Of a stretch of 38,049 nt of DNA, positions 14,792 to 23,827 are shown piece by piece. The stretch comes from JBMTVN01 sp046047235. GTDB taxonomy: Bacteria > Verrucomicrobiota > Verrucomicrobiia > Limisphaerales > JAHDYP01. How positions within the stretch are numbered: the first letter of the stretch is position 1; each line of letters starts with the position of its first letter. The DNA lies in assembly GCA_046047235.1 (NCBI GenBank), contig JBJOII010000029.1, positions 1 through 38,049 of the forward strand, in the 5' to 3' direction. The notes under the pieces are model-generated. The model worked only from the letters and a program-made list of their open reading frames with translations, had not been told where the DNA came from and did no database searches. The position numbers and the translations under genes were made by a program.

Positions 14792-17488
14792 ATGGCTCCA
14801 TCGCCCGAACCCGTCAGAACAAACGCCCCAGCTCCGCCACACCCGGGATCATCCCTTTCATTCCCCCACGAAGACACCCTCCAGCCCGCCCACACCCGCT
14901 TCGAACAACAAGCCCGCATCACCCCCCACAAAATCGCAGTAACCACCCCCGCCCACTCGGCCTCCTACCAGGAACTAAAACGCCAAGCCGATACCATCAC
15001 CCACTACCTCAAGCAAAGCACCACCAACGCCGGCAGCCTCGCCCTGCTCATCGAAGACGCCCCCTCCATGGCCGCCGCCATGCTCGCCGCCCTCAAAATT
15101 GGAAGACCCTTCATCAACCTCGACCCCCACTACCCCGCCGACCGTATCGCCTATATCCTCAAAGACTCCCAAGCCACTCACATCCTCACATCCTCTGCAC
15201 TCCTCAACTCCCTGCCCCCACAGTCCAACGCAACCTCGGACATCTTGCTCCTCGATACCTTAACGCCCCCCTCAAACCCCTCCCCTCCCACTCCCGCCAC
15301 CCAACCCAACACGCCCGCATATATCATCTATACCTCAGGTTCCACCGGCCAACCCAAAGGAGTCGTCCACACCCACCAAAGCCTCCTCCACAACATCCGT
15401 AATTATACCCATCTGGTTCAGATCACCCCGGAAGACCAAATCTCCAACCTCCACTCCTTCTCCTTCTCCACCGCCATCATGGAGATCTTCCTGGCCCTGC
15501 TAAACGGCGCGTCCAGCCACCACTGGCCTCTGGCCAAACTCGGCTTCAATGGCCTCGCCAACTACATGACCCGGAACCACCTGAGCATCGTCTGCTGGAT
15601 CCCCACACCACTCCGCCAATTCGCCGCCTCCCTCCCGGATAATGTCACCATCCCCTCCGCCCGCATCGCCATGATCGGATCCGAACCCGTCACGTCCAAG
15701 GACGTCCAAATCTGCCGCCAACTGTTCGGGGCAGAATGCACCGTCATGAATCGAGTCGGCACCACCGAAACCGGCAACTTCCGCTCCTACTTCGTGCCCC
15801 CAAACCACCGCAACCTGCCCGCCTTCCTGCCCGCCGGCTACGCCGTCCCGGACACGGAAACAATCCTGCTCAACGAGGAACTCCAACCCATAACCGAACC
15901 CAACCAGACCGGAACCATCGCCGTCCGCACACCCTGCCTCGCCACCGGCTACTGGCAAAAGCCCGACCTCACCGAAAAATCCTTCATCCCCGACCCCCGC
16001 AGCAACGGTCACCGCCTCTACGTCACCGGCGACCTCGGGAGATTATCCGCCGATGGCTGCCTCACATTCCTCGGCCGCACCGATTCCCAAATCAAATTGA
16101 ACGGCCTCAGAATCGAACTCTCCGAAATCGAATCCCACCTCCTCAACCACCCCCAGATCTCCTCCGCAGTCGTCCTCCTCAAAACTCCCAACAACGGCAA
16201 CCCAAGACTCGTCGCCTACCTCACTACCCCCAACTCCAACCATCCCACCCCCATCGAACTCTCCTCCCACCTCTCCTCCAGCCTGCCCCATTACATGGTC
16301 CCGACTGCATTTGTCTTCCTCGACCAAATGCCAGTCACCCCCTCAGGCAAAATCGACCGCAAAGCTCTCCCCAACCCGCCGCAAGATCAACCCACCCCAA
16401 ACAACACCGCCAGCACCGACACTGAATTCAGACTCCTCAAAACCTGGGAAACATTCTTCCCCTCCGAAAACCTCAACGCAGATACCGACTTCTTCCAAAT
16501 CGGCGGCAACTCCCTCCTCGCCGCCTCCCTCATGCTCAAGGTGGAAACCGACCTCGGCAAACGACTCCCCCTCTCCTCCCTCCTCCACGCCCCCACCGTC
16601 AGACAACTCGCCGCACTCGTCGACCAACAATCCCAACCGGATTGGTCACCGCTCGTCCCCTTCCAGACTACCGGCTCCAGCCCGCCACTCTTCTTCGTCC
16701 ACGGCCACATGGGCAATGTCATCGGCTTCGCCCCACTCGCCAAATCCCTCGGCCCAAATCAACCCTTCTTCGCACTCCAAGCCCGGGGACTCGACGGCAA
16801 AACAGAACCCTTCACCAACTTCATCGACATGGCACGCTACTATGTCGATGCCATCCGCACACTCCAACCCCATGGACCCTATCACCTCGGAGGTTTCTGC
16901 TTCGGCGGAACACTCGCCATCGAAATGGCCCGACTCCTCCAGCAAAAAGGCGAACCGGTCCCTATCGTCATCACGGTTCAGTCCCGCACCCTCAGCTACC
17001 CCCAGTTCTCCCCCAACACCTCCCCGCTCACCAAGATAACCTCCAGGATCGTCCGCCGGCTCCAGTCCGAAACCGCAGCCATCACAGAAAGGGGAAAAAC
17101 ACCGCTCCTCCGCCACCTCGCCGACCGATGCCAGCGCATCCACATTCTCCTCATCGCAAAAATCGAACCCAGAACCCTCCCCCTTCTGCGCAAAATCGGA
17201 TACCACCGCGAATCCTCCAGCGCGACCCGCCAAATCCACTTGGAACACTGCCACCGCCGCGCCTTCCGTTCCCACCATACCCTGCCCTATAACGGCAACG
17301 TCGCTGTCATCCGTGCAGAACGCCAACCCCTCGGAATCCAACCAGACCCCTCCATGGGCTGGAAACATATCGTCCAAGGCAAACTCTTCACCCACTCCAT
17401 CCCAGGTCACGAACTCGGCATGTTCAACCCGCCCCGCGTCCACCTCCTCGCCAACCTCATCCGCCCCTACCTCACACCCTCCCTCTAA
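14792..17488 (+). CDS. NRPS-like adenylation-carrier-thioesterase (A-T-TE) enzyme
   Basis: An 898-residue free-standing A-T-TE enzyme: it should activate a carboxylic acid as its adenylate, load it on the carrier arm and release it through the thioesterase. The adenylation domain covers about 35-530, with YIIYTSGSTGQPKG (A3), GTTET (A5), YVTGDLGR (A7), TDSQIKLNGLRIELSEIE (A8) and K520 in PSGKIDRKAL (A10). In A4 (HSFSFSTAIMEIF) the Asp that binds the amino-acid amine is Ser225, pointing to a substrate without an alpha-amine, such as a hydroxy, keto or aryl acid. The carrier site is Ser574 in DFFQIGGNSLL. The TE domain at 632-898 has Cys703 in GFCFGG and His873 in PGHE; the usual Asp position is Gln730. 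No condensation domain or phosphopantetheinyl transferase is nearby. No clear ribosome site precedes 14792. Confidence 0.9.
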   Translation: MAPSPEPVRTNAPAPPHPGSSLSFPHEDTLQPAHTRFEQQARITPHKIAVTTPAHSASYQELKRQADTITHYLKQSTTNAGSLALLIEDAPSMAAAMLAALKIGRPFINLDPHYPADRIAYILKDSQATHILTSSALLNSLPPQSNATSDILLLDTLTPPSNPSPPTPATQPNTPAYIIYTSGSTGQPKGVVHTHQSLLHNIRNYTHLVQITPEDQISNLHSFSFSTAIMEIFLALLNGASSHHWPLAKLGFNGLANYMTRNHLSIVCWIPTPLRQFAASLPDNVTIPSARIAMIGSEPVTSKDVQICRQLFGAECTVMNRVGTTETGNFRSYFVPPNHRNLPAFLPAGYAVPDTETILLNEELQPITEPNQTGTIAVRTPCLATGYWQKPDLTEKSFIPDPRSNGHRLYVTGDLGRLSADGCLTFLGRTDSQIKLNGLRIELSEIESHLLNHPQISSAVVLLKTPNNGNPRLVAYLTTPNSNHPTPIELSSHLSSSLPHYMVPTAFVFLDQMPVTPSGKIDRKALPNPPQDQPTPNNTASTDTEFRLLKTWETFFPSENLNADTDFFQIGGNSLLAASLMLKVETDLGKRLPLSSLLHAPTVRQLAALVDQQSQPDWSPLVPFQTTGSSPPLFFVHGHMGNVIGFAPLAKSLGPNQPFFALQARGLDGKTEPFTNFIDMARYYVDAIRTLQPHGPYHLGGFCFGGTLAIEMARLLQQKGEPVPIVITVQSRTLSYPQFSPNTSPLTKITSRIVRRLQSETAAITERGKTPLLRHLADRCQRIHILLIAKIEPRTLPLLRKIGYHRESSSATRQIHLEHCHRRAFRSHHTLPYNGNVAVIRAERQPLGIQPDPSMGWKHIVQGKLFTHSIPGHELGMFNPPRVHLLANLIRPYLTPSL

Positions 17489-17512
17489 ACCCTCCTCCCC
17501 ACCCCACACAAA

Positions 17513-17642
17513 CGCCGAGCCATCACAATGTAGTCCCCCACCCTCTCTTCCAATACCCGCGTCTCATCCCACGTGGTCGGTACCTCCCGCCCAAAATCCC
17601 ATCCCGCCTGCCCCACATACGCCGACGGCGCATCTGCCACCA
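17513..17642 (-). pseudogene. duplicated 130-bp fragment of the GH97 gene
   Basis: This segment matches 18866-18995 inside the GH97 gene in the same orientation, with about seven or eight mismatches. On the - strand it encodes VADAPSAYVGQAGWDF and the following REVPTTWDETRVLEERVGDYIVMARR, corresponding to residues about 562-604 of the glycosidase (numbered from position 20676). It has neither start nor stop of its own and is joined directly to a thioesterase fragment on the other strand. Confidence 0.93.
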
Positions 17643-17877
17643 GTTCCAACCCTATGAAGGCAATGTCGTGATTATCCGCAGTAGCTGCCAACCCCGCGGC
17701 ATCCACCCGAATCCCTCCCTCGGCTGGAAAACCTGCCTCACAGGCCGTGTCACCACCGCAGAAATACCCGGCTACGAGTTCAGTCTCTTCGTCAAACCCA
17801 AAGTCCAACTCCTCGCCATGGAAATCTCCCAACACCTCCCCAACTCAGGTGACAAAAATGTAATCCCCGTAAACTGA
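17641..17877 (+). pseudogene. C-terminal fragment of a second thioesterase domain
   Basis: The + strand frame reads HQFQPYEGNVVIIRSS, then QPRGIHPNPSLGWK ... AEIPGYEFSLFVKPKVQLLA to a TGA at 17875. It aligns without gaps to residues 828-894 of the thioesterase just upstream, at clearly less than half identity. The catalytic His of PGHE is Tyr here (PGYE). Only about 70 residues remain, with no start codon that would give a domain. It is best read as the relic of a paralogous synthetase or thioesterase gene. Confidence 0.85.
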
Positions 17878-17909
17878 ACCAAAACCCGCCCGGCACTGTC
17901 CCACCAACC

Positions 17910-18620
17910 GTGCAATATGTCGTACCCCCCAAAAACACCAAAGGCACCCCACCCGTCCACCCAAGTCGCCCCCCGGGGAATATTCTGACCTGCGCCTTCC
18001 TCGCCCCCCTCATCATCGCCAGCATCCTCTTCACCATCCACTGCGATACCCCTGTCGATAAGTTCATCTGCCACTCACTCACTCCAGCGCTGAAGCAACT
18101 GGCCCAGCACCTCAGCCACAGCGCCGAAGGTCAATGGCCCGTCCTCGCCGGCATCCTCACTCTGCTCATCGCTAAAAGCCTGAAGAAACACCACGCCCAC
18201 CAGCTGGGAATCGCACTCCTCCTCTGCCCCGCCATCGGCGGCCTGACCGCAACGGTCGCCCGTGACCTCATCGGCCGCGCCCGACCCGAAAAGGAAATCC
18301 CCGAAGGCTGGTACGGACCCCTATACCAAGGCCACTGGACCGCCGGCTCATACAACCTCAGCTCCTTTCCCTCAGGTCACTCCGCCACCGCCGGAGCAGC
18401 CGCTGCCAGCCTGATCTTCCTCGGAAATCGCTTCGGTTGGATCCTCGCCCTCTGGGCCGGCGGAGTCGCCTGGTCCAGGATCGCCCTCCACTGCCACCAC
18501 TACTCCGACACCTATACAGGCCTCCTCGCCGCCAGCCTCACCATCCGCTGGCTCCATAAATCCCAATCCCCACTGGCACGCTACTTCCGTAACCCTCTCC
18601 ACCGCTCGCACCAAACCTGA
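17910..18620 (+). CDS. PAP2-family membrane phosphatase
   Basis: A PAP2/lipid phosphate phosphatase-type inner-membrane enzyme that removes phosphate from lipid or isoprenoid phosphates with the active site facing out. The three motifs are intact: R118-x6-R-P126 (RDLIGRARP), P-S-G-H-S at 154-158 with the catalytic His157, and S189-R-x5-H196-x3-D200 (SRIALHCHHYSD). About five hydrophobic segments surround them. The visible start is GTG at 17910; the real start is uncertain because a 5-prime repeat or scar region precedes it. It follows the A-T-TE gene on the same strand, separated by the mosaic scar. The 3-prime end lies 4 bp from the convergent GH97 gene. Confidence 0.9.
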   Translation: MQYVVPPKNTKGTPPVHPSRPPGNILTCAFLAPLIIASILFTIHCDTPVDKFICHSLTPALKQLAQHLSHSAEGQWPVLAGILTLLIAKSLKKHHAHQLGIALLLCPAIGGLTATVARDLIGRARPEKEIPEGWYGPLYQGHWTAGSYNLSSFPSGHSATAGAAAASLIFLGNRFGWILALWAGGVAWSRIALHCHHYSDTYTGLLAASLTIRWLHKSQSPLARYFRNPLHRSHQT

Positions 18621-18624
18621 TCGA

Positions 18625-20649
18625 TCAATGCCCCTGAGGCACCAGCCTCACCACCTGCCCCCCACCCGCTCCCAGATCCACCCCTAACCTCCCATCCCGC
18701 TCCACCGGAAATTCCCCCACCTTTAAACGATTCGGATCACCCGCACCCGAGTCATCCGCCCAACGCTCAGCCACATATAATCCCTCCCCCAGAAAATCCA
18801 GCGCCACGGTAATCCGCCGGGGACTCCAGTCGGTCATCGCCCCCACATACCACACCTCACCCTTCCGCCGGGCCATCACAATGTAGTCCCCCACCCTCCC
18901 TTCCAATACACGCGTCTCATCCCACGTGGTCGGCACCTCCCGCACAAAATCCCACCCCGCCTGCCCCACATACGCCGACGGCGCATCCGCCACCATCGGC
19001 ATCGGATTGTCATACACCACATACATCGCCAAATGATGCGCCCGTGTTCCCAATACCACCGGCTTCATCATCCTCGGCTCAAACTCCTCCCGCCTCACGG
19101 ACCTGAACCCTCCCAGATGATAATCCAGCGGCCCCGCCAACATCCGCGTAAACGGCACGGTCACGTTATGCTCCGGATCACACTCCTTGCCCCATTTCAA
19201 ATACTCCAGGTTCAAAACCGCCTCGTGGTTGAACAGATTCGGAAACGTCCGCCGTAACCCCGTCGGCTTCCAAACGCCGTGAAACTGAATGTGCAGCCGA
19301 TGCCGCATCGCACTCTCCAACACCCGCTCCGCAAACTCCACCATCTCCTGATCATCCCGATCCAGAAAATCCACCATCAACCCCGCAATCCCCCAACGCT
19401 CATACTGCGTAAACGCCTCCTCCAAACGCTCGCTCAACGGCTTCCAATGCGTCCATAAACGCAACCTCACCCCACGCTCCCGCGCATACGCCGCCACCCG
19501 CTCCATCGGGAAACCCTCCCTCGGCCGCGTCACATCACTGTCCGCTCCCGGACCATACCCCCGCTGCGTCTGGAAATACCACGGATACTCGTCCGGAGTG
19601 CTCATGATCGCATGATACTTCACCCCGTTCTCCGCACAAAAATCGATGTAATACTTCATGGTCTCCCAGTTCAACCCCACCTCAAACGGCACATCCTCCT
19701 GATACGGACCATTCCACCAATACCACGTCGCCTTCCCCGGCTCCAACCACTCCGGATGCGGATCCACCGCCGGCTCGTTCAAACTCAGCACCAAGTCGGA
19801 CTCAATCAACCTCCCCGGATCGCTACCCATCATCAGCACACGCCAAGGCGTCGCAAACTCCCCAACCCCCCGCGCATTAATCCCCTCACCGCCGGGCAAT
19901 GGCGACAAATCACCCACCAAACCCACCCCATCACCCCTCCGCTCCACCCGCAGATACATCCCCGGATACCCCCGCAACGCCGCCTCCGTAATCGCCACCG
20001 AAAAACCATCGGCATACTCCGCCAACAACGGTAAATCGATCAACCGCCCCTCCCTCATCCCACCCAAGGCAGAAGGCTCATATAAGCCCTCATGCGATGT
20101 CGTGTAGTTCTCCCGATACAACGGCCATACCCGCGGATTCCCCTCCAAACCAAACCAACTCAACTCCCCACCCACTCTCAACTCACCCAACCCCGACTGC
20201 TCAGGTACCACCACCCGATACGCAACGCCATCGTCGTAAACCCGAACTAGAAGCTGCAACTTCATCAATCCCCCTACCTCCTGCTCCAAATCCAAAACCA
20301 ACTGGTTGTAGTCGTCCCGAATCGTTGAACTCTTCCCCCAGTCAAATCGATACCCACTGCGGTTCGCTGTCTCAACCCAGCTCTTCACTACCACCCCAGA
20401 AAAAACCTGCACATCATTCACAACCCACTCCAGATCCACTCCCAATCGCCGCGTCCCACCACACCAAACCTCAAACCCGGGAACCTCCCAAACCCGCCCC
20501 GACTCCACCCCCATAACACGCACCTGCACATCACCCGCAGGCGATCGCAGCTCCACTGCACTCAAACCCATCGACCCCACCAACAACGCCACACACACTG
20601 TCAACGCACGAACCCACGTCGCCACATTTCCACAAACTGTATCGCTCAT
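18625..20649 (-). CDS. glycoside hydrolase family 97 (retaining-type motif)
   Basis: A secreted exo-alpha-glycosidase. From the start at 20649 (GGAGAGG lies upstream; ATG 20676 is the alternative) it is 674 residues with a signal peptide ending near GLSA. Domains in order are an N-terminal beta-supersandwich (VELRSPAGDVQVRV), a TIM barrel from about residue 305 (TWYWWNGPYQEDV, MKYYIDFCAENGVKYHAI) and a C-terminal beta domain. GLMVDFLDRDDQEMVEF carries an Asp at the position of the nucleophile in the retaining alpha-galactosidase branch. HEAVLNLEYLKWG holds the likely acid/base Glu. This favours alpha-galactosidase-like over inverting SusB-like alpha-glucosidase activity. It follows a short-chain dehydrogenase gene by a few bases, so they are probably co-transcribed. 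A near-copy of part of this gene lies at 17513-17642. Confidence 0.92.
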   Translation of the reverse strand: MSDTVCGNVATWVRALTVCVALLVGSMGLSAVELRSPAGDVQVRVMGVESGRVWEVPGFEVWCGGTRRLGVDLEWVVNDVQVFSGVVVKSWVETANRSGYRFDWGKSSTIRDDYNQLVLDLEQEVGGLMKLQLLVRVYDDGVAYRVVVPEQSGLGELRVGGELSWFGLEGNPRVWPLYRENYTTSHEGLYEPSALGGMREGRLIDLPLLAEYADGFSVAITEAALRGYPGMYLRVERRGDGVGLVGDLSPLPGGEGINARGVGEFATPWRVLMMGSDPGRLIESDLVLSLNEPAVDPHPEWLEPGKATWYWWNGPYQEDVPFEVGLNWETMKYYIDFCAENGVKYHAIMSTPDEYPWYFQTQRGYGPGADSDVTRPREGFPMERVAAYARERGVRLRLWTHWKPLSERLEEAFTQYERWGIAGLMVDFLDRDDQEMVEFAERVLESAMRHRLHIQFHGVWKPTGLRRTFPNLFNHEAVLNLEYLKWGKECDPEHNVTVPFTRMLAGPLDYHLGGFRSVRREEFEPRMMKPVVLGTRAHHLAMYVVYDNPMPMVADAPSAYVGQAGWDFVREVPTTWDETRVLEGRVGDYIVMARRKGEVWYVGAMTDWSPRRITVALDFLGEGLYVAERWADDSGAGDPNRLKVGEFPVERDGRLGVDLGAGGGQVVRLVPQGH

Positions 20650-20687
20650 ATCAATTTCCACCTCTCCACCTGCCATGTAACGAACCC

Positions 20688-21371
20688 CTAAAAATTCGTC
20701 TCCACCATCGGACGATAAACAATCTCATGCACCACCACATCCTCCGGCGCCGTCACACACTGCACAATCATCCGTGCCGCCGACTCCGGCTTCATGTAGT
20801 CCGGCCTCGCGTTGGGCCTGAAATCCGTGTCCACCCCACCGGGATAAACCGCCGTAACCTTCACCCCCACCTGCCGCGCCTCCTTAATCAAACATCCCGT
20901 AAAACCCTCCATCGCATACTTGGTCATCGAATACACGGAGTAGTTCTCCGCCTTCACACGCACAATGCTGCTCAAGATGTTCACAATGTGCCCCGAACCC
21001 CTCTCCCCCATCTCCCGCAATGCCTCCCGCGCCAATAAAATCGGCGCCCGCGTGTTCACCGCATACGCCAAATCCAAATCCTCCACCTCAATCTTCCCAA
21101 TCGGGTCCTTCGCCTTGTTGAACCCCGCATTGTTGACCAAAACATCCACCCTCCCCAACTCAGCCCTCGCCGCCGCATACAGTCGCACCGGCCCATCCAA
21201 CTCCGCCAAATCAAACACCCCACCCGCACACCCCAACTCCCCCATCAAACCGCGCAGCTTCACCCCATCCCTCCCGCTCACGTAAACCCTAAACCCCAAC
21301 TCGCTCAGTTGCCTCGCCACCTCACAGCCAATCCCACGCGTAGCCCCAGTAATCAATGCAGTCCGGTTCAT
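20688..21371 (-). CDS. short-chain dehydrogenase/reductase (classical SDR)
   Basis: A 227-residue cytoplasmic NAD(P)-dependent oxidoreductase. The start at 21371 is chosen because AAAGGCGGC precedes it and the cofactor motif then lies at the usual distance. Motifs: T8-G-A-T-R-G-I-G15, D-V-L-V-N-N-A-G (NNAG 80-83), the catalytic Ser at 134/135, and Y147-S-M-T-K151. The closing PGGV-x-T segment is also normal. The Arg in TGATRG and GRD after strand 2 suggest NADP. The substrate is unknown; a sugar or keto-acid is possible because GH97 is the next gene in the operon. Confidence 0.93.
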   Translation of the reverse strand: MNRTALITGATRGIGCEVARQLSELGFRVYVSGRDGVKLRGLMGELGCAGGVFDLAELDGPVRLYAAARAELGRVDVLVNNAGFNKAKDPIGKIEVEDLDLAYAVNTRAPILLAREALREMGERGSGHIVNILSSIVRVKAENYSVYSMTKYAMEGFTGCLIKEARQVGVKVTAVYPGGVDTDFRPNARPDYMKPESAARMIVQCVTAPEDVVVHEIVYRPMVETNF

Positions 21372-21408
21372 GCCGCCTTTGTCCCCCCCACCCCACACAC
21401 TGTCAACC

Positions 21409-21437
21409 CATCAACCATCAAGAAGAAACGGTTGATG
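21409..21437. promoter_or_regulatory. 8-bp inverted repeat in divergent intergenic region
   Basis: CATCAACC and GGTTGATG form an inverted repeat with a 13-base spacer, between the divergent dehydrogenase (start 21371) and outer-membrane protein (start 21472) genes. It could be an operator or a 5-prime hairpin. The left arm also belongs to two CCATCAA heptamers at 21408-21421, so it may just be repeat DNA. Confidence 0.35.
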
Positions 21438-21471
21438 CCATGATCAGCTTCAGCTATCCATATTCCAACCT

Positions 21472-22200
21472 ATGCCCAGATACGTCCTGCCCCTCACCCT
21501 CGCCCTCACCGCGATCCTTCCCACCCAATTGTTCGGACAGGACGACGCCAGCAAATGGAGCGTCGATGTCTCACTCTACGGTCTCGCACCCGGAATGTCC
21601 GGCGATGTCACCGCCAAAGGCGTCAACGCTGACCTCGATATCCCCTTCGAAACCATCTGGAATAACCTCGACCTCGGCGCCATGGGCAAAGTCCGCGTCG
21701 GCTACGACCGCTGGGCCCTCACCACCGACGTCATCTACATGGGCCTCAAGGCCTCAAAAAACGGCGTCAGCGCTGAACTCGACCAATGGGTCGCCGAACC
21801 CTCCCTCAGCTACCGCGTCATCGATGAAATCGAAGTCCTCGCCGGAACCCGCTACAACAATATCAGTGGCGAAATCCGCGGCCCCGGTATCCTCCCCCAA
21901 CCCCGCATCGCCACCGGCTCCCAGGACTGGTGGGACCCCATCGTCGGCGCCAACCTCAACCTCCCCCTCGGCCATAACTTCAGCCTCAACGCCCGCATGG
22001 ATATCGGCGGCTTCGGCGTAGGCTCCGACCTCACCTGGCAGGCCTTCCCCTACCTCAGCTGGCGCTTCACGAACTGGGGCTCCCTCCAGGCCGGCTACCG
22101 CTGGGTCTACACTGACTACGAAAACGGCTCCGGCTCCAACCGCTTCCGCTACGATGTCATGACCCAAGGCCCCCAAGTCGGATTCACCATTCACTTCTAA
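21472..22200 (+). CDS. outer-membrane beta-barrel protein
   Basis: The 242-residue product has a signal peptide (YVLPLTLALTAILPTQLFGQ). About ten alternating amphipathic strands follow, such as WSVDVSLYG, VRVGYDRWALTTDVIYMGL, EIEVLAGTRYN and LQAGYRWVYTDYEN. It ends in a C-terminal Phe (GFTIHF), the classic signal for BAM-dependent outer-membrane insertion. A possible function is small-molecule diffusion or surface attachment; no specific family was recognised. It is monocistronic by appearance, with a heptamer array 19 bp after its stop. Confidence 0.85.
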   Translation: MPRYVLPLTLALTAILPTQLFGQDDASKWSVDVSLYGLAPGMSGDVTAKGVNADLDIPFETIWNNLDLGAMGKVRVGYDRWALTTDVIYMGLKASKNGVSAELDQWVAEPSLSYRVIDEIEVLAGTRYNNISGEIRGPGILPQPRIATGSQDWWDPIVGANLNLPLGHNFSLNARMDIGGFGVGSDLTWQAFPYLSWRFTNWGSLQAGYRWVYTDYENGSGSNRFRYDVMTQGPQVGFTIHF

Positions 22201-22218
22201 CCACCCCCCCACCCACAG

Positions 22219-22288
22219 CCCTCAGCGCTCCGCCCTCAGCCCTCAGCCCTCTGCGCTTCCCGCTTACCGCTTACCGCTCTGCGCATCG
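22219..22288. repeat. array of ten 7-bp repeats
   Basis: Ten heptamers in one register: CCCTCAG, CGCTCCG, two CCCTCAG, CCCTCTG, CGCTTCC, two CGCTTAC, CGCTCTG, CGCATCG. Nearly the same succession of unit types recurs at 36293-36362. It lies between the outer-membrane protein gene and the gene at 22373. Confidence 0.95.
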
Positions 22289-22372
22289 TGCCGCGCCCTA
22301 CAGGCACTCGTTTTCATTTGCCCACCCCGGCGACTCCACGCTACACACCTCCCGTCCCCACCAGCGTCACCC

Positions 22373-23818
22373 ATGACACGCCGCCTCCTCACCACCACTC
22401 TCCTCACCATCCTCACTCTGCTCCCCCGCCAAACCTCCTCCGCGCCCCTCCCCCAAACCATCCAAACCATCCTCGAATCCACCCAACCCCTCCGGACCCA
22501 ACCCAACCACCGCCTGCCCCTCCTCCTGTGGCCCGCCCACGCCGCCCTCGTCGAAGACCCCGACCTGCAAAAGGAAATCGTCCTCGCCCTCCACTCCCGC
22601 GGCATCTCCGCCATCGCCTCCTGGAATCCCAGCGATTTCACCAATAGCCTCCACCAATCCCTCCAGCTCGCCCGGATCCAGCACGAACTGAACCTGCCCG
22701 TCATCGTCAACGCCAATAGCTGCATGCACGGCTTCTTCAATGGATCCCCCGAAACCGCCCACCTCGATCCCAATCACCAACCCTTCTTCGAAGAATCCAT
22801 CCCCGGCAAAATCGGCTGCCCCTTCCGCCTCCAACACCGATACACCATCGTCCAGGAACAAACCGCCCAATTCGTCCGCGCCTACCACGAAAACCAACTC
22901 CCCCTCGACCTCGTCTTCGGCGACTGGGAAATCGACGGCCCCCTCGAAATCAACGAATCTCATAAGTCCGCCCTCCGCTGCCAAGCCTGCCGCCAACACA
23001 TCCCCAACATAGAAGATTTCGCTTCGTTCCAGAAAGCCGTCCGCGCTGAACGCAACCGAGCCACCCGCACCTGCTACGCCGAACCCATTCTCGCCCTCTA
23101 CCCCAAAGCCCTCGTCGGCAACTATGGCATCTACCCCAACAACGGCCACCGTTACTGGTACGACTACTTCGAACAACCCTCCGAAACTCACCCCTCCATC
23201 CGCGAGCACAACGCCACCTACCGCACCTGGCCCAATGATTTCAATGACACCTCCTACACCATGGCCATGCCTGTGACCTACCCCTGGGCCCGCATCTACG
23301 AAAGCTACCCGTTCCCCAACGCCGACTACCGCTGGTTCTATAATATGCTCCTCGTCGCATCCAACGCGTCACAACATACCCCTCCCTCAACCCCCCTCAT
23401 CCCCTTCGTCCATTACCACACAGTCTTCGACCCCCTGCCCCCAAACGCCAACACCCCCCAAATGTCCCGGCACGCCTATACTGAACTCCTCTGGCACCTC
23501 CTCCTCCGCGGCGCAGACTCCCTCTTCCTCTGGTGCACCACGGAACAAAGCCCAACAGAAATCCAACTCGTCCACAAGGTCTGGTCCGACTCCCTCCAAT
23601 ACGAAGAATTCCTCAACTCCGGCCACCCCATCTCCCACACGGTCCCCAACCCTCCAACCCCTGTTATCTCCGGCCTCCGCCTCAATAACCGCGTCCTGAT
23701 CCGTCGCACAGATTTTAACCCGCCACCCCACCACCCCGTGAACCTCACCATCGGAAACCACACAGTCAACATCCCACCCTCTCCCAACACCTGCCTCATC
23801 CTGAACCTCGAACTCTAA
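22373..23818 (+). CDS. secreted protein of unknown function, possible TIM-barrel glycosidase
   Basis: The family is not recognised. The 481-residue product has a signal peptide (LLTTTLLTILTLLPRQTSSA). Alternating strand/helix patterns suggest a TIM barrel: LPLLLWPAHAALV, GISAIASWNPSDF, LPVIVNANS, LPLDLVFGDWEIDGPLE, ALVGNYGIYPNNG, YTMAMPVTYPW, TPLIPFVHYHTV, GADSLFLWC. The acidic pair in FGDWEID sits where glycoside hydrolases place catalytic carboxylates. A C-x2-C pair (ALRCQACRQ) is unusual. The C-terminus is a short beta domain (VLIRRTDFN ... CLILNLEL). It is followed after 9 bp by another unrecognised secreted protein, so they probably act together. A glycan substrate is inference only. Confidence 0.8.
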   Translation: MTRRLLTTTLLTILTLLPRQTSSAPLPQTIQTILESTQPLRTQPNHRLPLLLWPAHAALVEDPDLQKEIVLALHSRGISAIASWNPSDFTNSLHQSLQLARIQHELNLPVIVNANSCMHGFFNGSPETAHLDPNHQPFFEESIPGKIGCPFRLQHRYTIVQEQTAQFVRAYHENQLPLDLVFGDWEIDGPLEINESHKSALRCQACRQHIPNIEDFASFQKAVRAERNRATRTCYAEPILALYPKALVGNYGIYPNNGHRYWYDYFEQPSETHPSIREHNATYRTWPNDFNDTSYTMAMPVTYPWARIYESYPFPNADYRWFYNMLLVASNASQHTPPSTPLIPFVHYHTVFDPLPPNANTPQMSRHAYTELLWHLLLRGADSLFLWCTTEQSPTEIQLVHKVWSDSLQYEEFLNSGHPISHTVPNPPTPVISGLRLNNRVLIRRTDFNPPPHHPVNLTIGNHTVNIPPSPNTCLILNLEL

Positions 23819-23827
23819 TCTCCCACC

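Noticed and set aside
17485..17835. A 116-residue reverse frame over the mosaic scar as a real gene
   Set aside because: Only its final third matches GH97. The rest is the antisense of the thioesterase fragment.
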